In this document: one piece after another, positions 58,916 to 64,000 of the stretch
How the letters are laid out: the number at the start of each line of letters is the position of its first letter
How positions within the stretch are numbered: position 1 is the stretch's first letter
Source of the DNA: Dryas octopetala
Taxonomy: Eukaryota; Streptophyta; Magnoliopsida; Rosales; Rosaceae
Direction of reading: 5' to 3'
Assembly: GCA_963921425.1 (NCBI GenBank)
Contig: OY992834.1
Location: 19,047,923-19,111,922 of the forward strand
Length of the DNA: 64,000 nt
Program-made: the position numbers and the translations under genes
Notes under the pieces: model-generated
The model's input: only the letters and a program-made list of their open reading frames with translations
Database searches by the model: none
What the model was told of the DNA's origin: nothing

Positions 58916-60949
58916 GTGAGAGAGTGAGTGAACTAGAAAGAGTTAGAGAAGGAGAGGTTGGAAACTCTAGTAAGGTTAGAAATTGAAATTTTTATCTTAG
59001 AAGTTTTTCTTTAACTTTCCATAAACTAACCTTTTTTTTTTGTCATCTATGGTTTTTCTTTACCGTAGGAACTCACAGCTTTTAGCCTCTATAGAACTCA
59101 AGGGGGGGGGGGTATAAAGAAAGGTGAGTTTAAGGAACCCATGGAAACATGGGTGTCCTTAACAAATTTTTTTTCTAAAACTTGTTTTATAATTTTATTT
59201 ACACACCTTTCTTTTATGTTGTAAAACTAAAAATTAGGTTGTAGATAGCCTTATTATAGCCTTAGAAACATATTTTGCGGTTTGGAATTGAAGGAAAATG
59301 AAAAACAAAGAAATATGAAAAATCTGGAAATTTTTCCAGAAAATTCGCATGTTCGTATGGCCTCCTTTCAAGCCTTATAACTTGAGTTTTAACCGTCCTT
59401 TTTTCATGTTCTTTATATGGTTGTAAAGAGGTGATGCAGAGCTTTAAAAAAAATATAAGTTTGCTCAATTTGGTGAAGGTTTGATAGGTCAAAAGTCGAG
59501 TCAAAAATGAGATAAAAAAACTGGAAAATCTGGAAAACAGGGACTGTTTAAAGAAGATGATGAACAGTGACCGGCCAGCCACCCCACTCGCACCGCCGGC
59601 GCGTGGTGGCGCGTGCGGCTGTTTCCGGCGACCGTTTTCGCTCACTTTTCACCCTCCTAACTCTATTTTTCGATACGAGTCCATTGGTACAAGTTTCGCG
59701 TCAATCCGACACCTCTAAGTTAGAGTGTGAGTTACACTCTCCTTAAAAAGAGAATGAAATAAATTTAAATTTAATTAAGTTATATCTAAACTATATTTTT
59801 TAAAAACTTTTTAGACCCGAACACATAGGAACGGACCAAGAAGGAACTCGTGCTCAAGAAATTAAGGTAGGGTCTCTATTTCCCCAATGATTGGACTATA
59901 TTACAATTAATCCTTGTGTCATGTTGTGTGATTTATTTTCTTGTGATAATTTATCTTTATTATTTGTGATGTTATTTCTTCATTAAATGTATTAAGTGCA
60001 TTATATTTGTGAATAAGCTTTTATTACTAATCTTGTGTGTGCACTGTGAAATTCCTAAGTCTGTGATACACTCAAATTGCGTAAGGTTAAATTATTATGC
60101 ATGTACTATTTAATTTCTCTATACATACATTAATGTTTATCTTTACATGCATAATCATAAATGCATAAGGAAAGTGTGATTGTGAACAAGGTTAAGAAAA
60201 TGATTAATTGAGACACCAAGAAGAGAGGGAGATGAACTTGGTGGTCTCGTGATTTATTAGAGATACCATGGAGAAAGGGAGATGTACCTGGTGATCTCAT
60301 GATTTGTGGAAGAATTATTGAAGAAAAAGTGGAATTAATTATATTCAAAATATTTGGGCTTAATTAAGGGACGGACGGGTGTTGGCTCATACTTGGGACA
60401 TTCGGGGCCACAGTGGAAGGATGCACGGTATGGGACGTGTAGGCCTGTTTGTCTTGGGTATGTGTCAACGAGAATGGTTAAGGAGTGAGTACACACATTC
60501 TCAATGCATATAATAGAAATCATTATCTGTATTTTTTTTTTCTTTTACTGAGACATTGATTAAATGTGATAATTGGCCATGAGGGATCACTATACCCTAC
60601 TGAGCCTTAAAAGCTCACACCCTAATAAATCATGCAGGTGACGGAAATATGACCAATGATGTGGAATACCCAAGGGAAATTTAGAGAATTTGCTGGAGTA
60701 CTATGTTTTGTTTGTTTATCAATACATTGTAATATATAAGAAGATGAACATCTAGTATGGTACTCTTGGAATAGTAGTTTGCTAAATAAAGTCTATTTTT
60801 CATTTTCACTTTACTTAGTCTCTTCAATTATTTTATATTATTTTCTTCTCACGTCTTAATTGTAGAAAAAATTTTATTAATCTGCGATTAGGACGTAAGT
60901 CACGCTTCACTCCTAGATATTAGATTTTATTCAGAATTCAGGTGTGACA
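58455..60949 (+). mobile_element. Solo LTR, 2.5 kb
   Basis: It starts TGTAATGTCC and ends CAGGTGTGACA, with exact 5-bp repeats CCAAC (58450-58454 and 60950-60954). No internal coding or second LTR is present. TTATAAATAA at 58761 is a likely promoter TATA box, followed by a leader rich in GA repeats. The start and size resemble the gypsy-type LTR at 27613-30384, but the sequences are not the same family at sight. Confidence 0.9.
58873..58912. repeat. (GA)n microsatellite in the solo LTR
   Basis: About 20 GA units within a longer GA-rich tract (58838-58925), downstream of the LTR TATA box. Confidence 0.95.
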
Positions 60950-61191
60950 CCAACCCACCTCGGCCGGCGCGACTACCTTGGAGGTGGAAAAGTTGTTGGT
61001 CCCGTATTATTAATGAAGACAAGACTGCAAGTACCTATGATCTAGTTAAATGAATATTTTCTCTATGTAAGTGTTGTTAAGACTCATGAATTTCCTGTCA
61101 TGGATGTTACGGGGAGTCTTGATTCGTTTATTGAAGCGAAAATTGGAAACTATAGAGGGATTACAAAGTATATATTTTGAGAGATGGGTAT

Positions 61192-61222
<31 letters not shown>

Positions 61223-61998
61223 AAGAAATAGAGGAATAGAGGAGAGATGAAGAGAGATGGGTGAGGTGGGCAGTAGCCGGAGGGGAGGGGGGCAGCGGCC
61301 GGAAGTGGGTCTGGCTTGGTGGGGAAGAGGTGCAGATCACATGTTTTTTTTTTTTTTTTTTTCAGTTGTAAATTTTTTTTTTTTTTTTTTGTATCCGTGT
61401 TCTCTATGTTTTCTAAATTCACTGAAAACATCATTTAGTCGTTTTCTGAATTTACACTGTAAACTAGAAATTTTATTTTGTGTTTTTCAAAAACTATTTT
61501 CTCAATACGGCAACCAAACGCATTTTTGTCATTTTTTGAATTTGTAAAATGAAAAACTGTTTTGTAAAACGTTACCAAACGCACCCTAAACCATCTCATT
61601 CTTATATCTCACCTCTCTCTATCTTGCCACTTCCACCTTCTCTCTATCTCATATCAGCTTCGCCTTAGTAAGCCACTTTGCTCCAAATCGTCGCTCCACC
61701 GCTCATCGTCGTCTGCCCCATTCCTTCATATGTTCACGACTTGGTTTTTGCCCTTTTGGAAAATGTGGTGGGGAAAGCTAAAGAATCATTAAATATCAAT
61801 CCCCGCCAAGTGTGAATAAAGTTAAAATTTAGAAGTAGGTGCCACAGTGTTAGCATTCTTACCATCTGTGTTCTCTAGTCTGATACATTACACCACATCT
61901 TCTTGAGAGTGCTACTCCCATTTGTTCAACTTTTACTATTTTATTCCTTTTTTATTTTCCTTTTTAATAAGAGCAACAAAATATTTTAATTTAATAAA

Positions 61999-62409
61999 GG
62001 CTAGTTCTATTCCGACCATTCTAAATTGCTGAGTTGACCATCCTATTTTAAAATTCCAACTTTACCCTTAAAACAAAAAATTTTAATTTTGTTCGTCTGG
62101 TCATTCGATAGTTATCTACTGAAATATTTATGGTTATTCGATAGTTATCTGCTGAACATTGGTAGATTATTCGGTGGATAACTACCGAATGAAAATGAAA
62201 AAGGCATTCAACAGTTATTTGTCGAAATATTTGTATTTATTCGACACTTATCTGCCGAACATTGGTGGATGTTTCGGTAGATGACCACCGAATGGATCTG
62301 GATGATTTTATCATGTTTTTGCAATAAAGGGTAAAATAGAAAAAAAGTTGAAAAAAATATGTTAGAGTGGTCAACTCAGCAGCTAAAGGTGGTCTGCATA
62401 GCCTCACCC
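61999..62409. mobile_element. Non-autonomous MULE of the palindrome-array family (copy C), 411 bp
   Basis: An exact 9-bp duplication TTTAATAAA flanks it (61990-61998 and 62410-62418). The ends GGCTAGTTCTATTCCGACCA and TGGTCTGCATAGCCTCACCC are inverted and related to copies A and B. Inside are six imperfect palindromes starting near 62103, 62136, 62169, 62206, 62239 and 62272, that is 33-bp spacing with one 37-bp step. Units 1-3 and 4-6 form a tandem duplication of about 103 bp. No coding sequence is present. Confidence 0.92.
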
Positions 62410-63249
62410 TTTAATAAATTAACCGAATCAAATTTTGAAAAGTACGTTTTATACTAAATTGAATTGGTGACTAACGAGTTGGGCCGGTGGGATGCATTGA
62501 TGCCCATCTCTAGGATGGACTGTTGTGTAAGACTAGACATTTGTAACATAAAATCAAATAAATTGATTGAACTAGACAGAGCAGTCTAATTTTGTGTGGT
62601 TTTTTCTCGTCATTTTCCTAAGAGTGTTGCTCTTATTTTGTCAGCTTTCACTATTTTTTTTTTAACAAACGATAAAAACAACAATATTTTTGAATTGGAG
62701 AGCTTCTACTTTCAAGAAGATTCTACAATGGAGCAATGCATCAGGTGGTGTAGACAATTGTGTAAGACTAGGCATTTGTAACGTAAAATTGAATGAATTG
62801 ATCGACTAAACCAGACCGACTAGTCCAATTGAGGGTGATTTTTTTAGTCATTTTCCTAAGACCGTTACTCCCATTTTGTCAACTTAATTTCACTATTTTA
62901 TTTTCCTCTTTTAACGAATGATATTTAAGAACTACGATATTTTTTAATTGGAGAGTTTCTATTATTCTATATTCAAGAAGATTCTATAATGGAACACTGC
63001 ACAGGTTGTGCGGACCATTGCGTAAGACTAGGCATTTTGTAATGTAAAATTGAATGAATTGACTGAACCAGACCAAGTAGTTCAATTTGGTGTGGTTTTT
63101 TCATGTGACTTTGCAAATAGGTCTTATACCAAACTAAATTGGTAAAAATCGATACACATAGTTACCAAACCGTACGTTAGTAACTTTTGGCCAAAATTTA
63201 AAGTGATAGTAACTAAACTGACACAATTTAATTTATTAAAAAAAATATT

Positions 63250-64000
63250 TTTAACATGTTTAGCCGTACGCGATGAACTGCACCACACTCAATTATTTGA
63301 GAATTTTAAACATATTCCTCATCTCATTCTCACATGCACCTCTCTCTATCAAGTTGCTGCCACCCTCTCTCTATCTTATCTCACCTTCATCTTAGTAAAG
63401 CCACTCAACCCTAAATCCTCTATTGCTCACCACGGCCGTTTGCCTCATCCTTTCATATCTTCTCCAAAATTCACCATATAACTCACAACAGTCAATTTTT
63501 TCTCTCTTCTTAGTTTTTGAAATTCCTTAGTATGAACTAATATACACTCAAAGCATGGTGAATATGTTACGCTCATTTTTTTCAGTTCAATTCAATTTTC
63601 ACACTTAATATAAAATGTACATACTTGCAATAATTCAGTTTATCTACGATTCCATTATGGCAATAGTTGATTTCGGGATCCACTAAACTTCATATGGGTC
63701 AAGGAGCTTTACGCTCTCAATACTATGGTTAATCTACTGTGCAATATACAACAAGTAAATTCTCAAATAAGATTGACAACCTTAGCTAGGTAAGTATATG
63801 TGTATATCAATTCAACACATATTCAAAGCCAACTTGTTTAATTTACCCAGTCAATTCGTTAAGCATAGTGAACACATGATTTAACATGCAAATTGATAGA
63901 AATCAATTTAAAAATAATTAATTATCGAACAGCGGGATAATATAAAATTGATTTAAATTTTGATTTGAGGATCTTGACCGTGAATATTCATAATAACATA
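63250..64000. other. Intergenic, nothing recognised
   Basis: CT-rich leader-like DNA (63330-63480) and AT-rich DNA. No supported gene begins before the window ends. Confidence 0.5.

Larger units (their letters stand above)
58178..61586. mobile_element. PIF/Harbinger-like element split by a solo LTR
   Basis: The left end is GGGCCCGTCTGGTAATAG and the right end is the complement of GGGTGCGTTTGGTAACG, with extended inverted similarity (TGCGTYTGGT blocks recur inside both ends). The flanks are GAA and TAA. The repeat copy near 63300 shows an empty site TTTTAAACAT, consistent with a TAA duplication whose left copy mutated. Without the solo LTR it is about 0.9 kb. It contains (GA)n at 61193-61216 and poly(T) runs at 61342-61391. 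Confidence 0.72.
55115..63250. repeat. Degenerate repeat family, locally tandem, interrupted by transposons
   Basis: Copies of a unit with CAACTTTTACTATTTAATTC, GTAAGACTAGGCATTTGTAA and AATTGAATGAATTGA occur near 55135-55280, 56510-56840, 61915-61990 with 62410-62480, 62520-62640, 62740-62880 and 62990-63230. The last three are tandem with spacing of about 235-260 bp. Some copies extend into a shared block at 58087-58177 and 63215-63310 (GACACARTTTAATTTA, ATGTTTAGCC). Another shared block links 54070-54220 and 61745-61910 (AATGTGGTGGGG). No coding sequence was recognised. It may be debris of a larger repeat. Confidence 0.75.

Noticed and set aside
61150-61547. Open frames rich in Gly/Arg or Leu/Ser/Lys
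   Set aside because: They arise from (GA)n, poly(T) and G-rich tracts within the PIF-like element.
1-64000. tRNA, rRNA and other structural RNA genes
   Set aside because: I looked for tRNA box A/B patterns and rRNA-like stretches by eye and found none convincing; a covariance-model scan would be decisive.

Overview
The window looks like nuclear DNA of a eudicot plant. The evidence is AT-rich intergenic sequence, GT-AG introns in plant-type genes, and a mixture of plant transposon superfamilies (MULE, hAT, PIF/Harbinger, CACTA, LINE, copia and gypsy-type LTRs). I cannot name the species. All gene models, splice sites, terminal repeats and target-site duplications (TSDs) below were read by eye from the sequence.

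Host genes. Three recognisable genes lie on the minus strand. An intronless VPS23/TSG101 (ELC-type) ESCRT-I subunit is at 10748-11998. A nine-exon, probably plastid-targeted KHG/KDPG-aldolase-like gene is at 15311-21721. An eleven-exon Mediator subunit 15 gene is at 38442-51372; it has a KIX domain, a Gln-rich middle and a conserved C-terminus, and carries one apparent 1-bp frameshift. A frame-broken piece of an unrecognised membrane-protein gene is at 13641-14114 on the plus strand. I see no functional link among these genes.

Transposons, left to right. A copia pol fragment with its 3' LTR is at 1-1417. A 3.1-kb MULE (2536-5639) sits inside an older hairpin element; it holds a truncated transposase and two arrays of about 22-bp TTCGG...CCGAA palindromes. 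Two roughly 0.4-kb relatives (12605-13448 and 61999-62409) consist almost only of the same ends plus the palindrome array. hAT pieces lie at 6241-6407 and 6851-7731.

A 13.7-kb MuDR-like MULE (21794-35480, TSD TATTATTTA) landed about 70 bp upstream of the aldolase start codon. It was then invaded by a CACTA element (23275-25130), a 2.8-kb solo LTR (27613-30384), a 1.2-kb hAT element (31469-32694) and a 1.7-kb solo LTR (33519-35209). Further right come a foldback MITE (36342-36640), a minus-strand solo LTR (37179-38085) and LINE fragments in and upstream of MED15.

The right end (54-63.5 kb) is a degenerate, locally tandem repeat family. Its copies took separate PIF-like, hAT, LTR and MULE insertions, so several insertions can be checked against an unoccupied copy in the same window.

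The best candidate for something undescribed is the palindrome-array MULE family, in which a 33-bp-spaced array of imperfect hairpins makes up the body of the short members.
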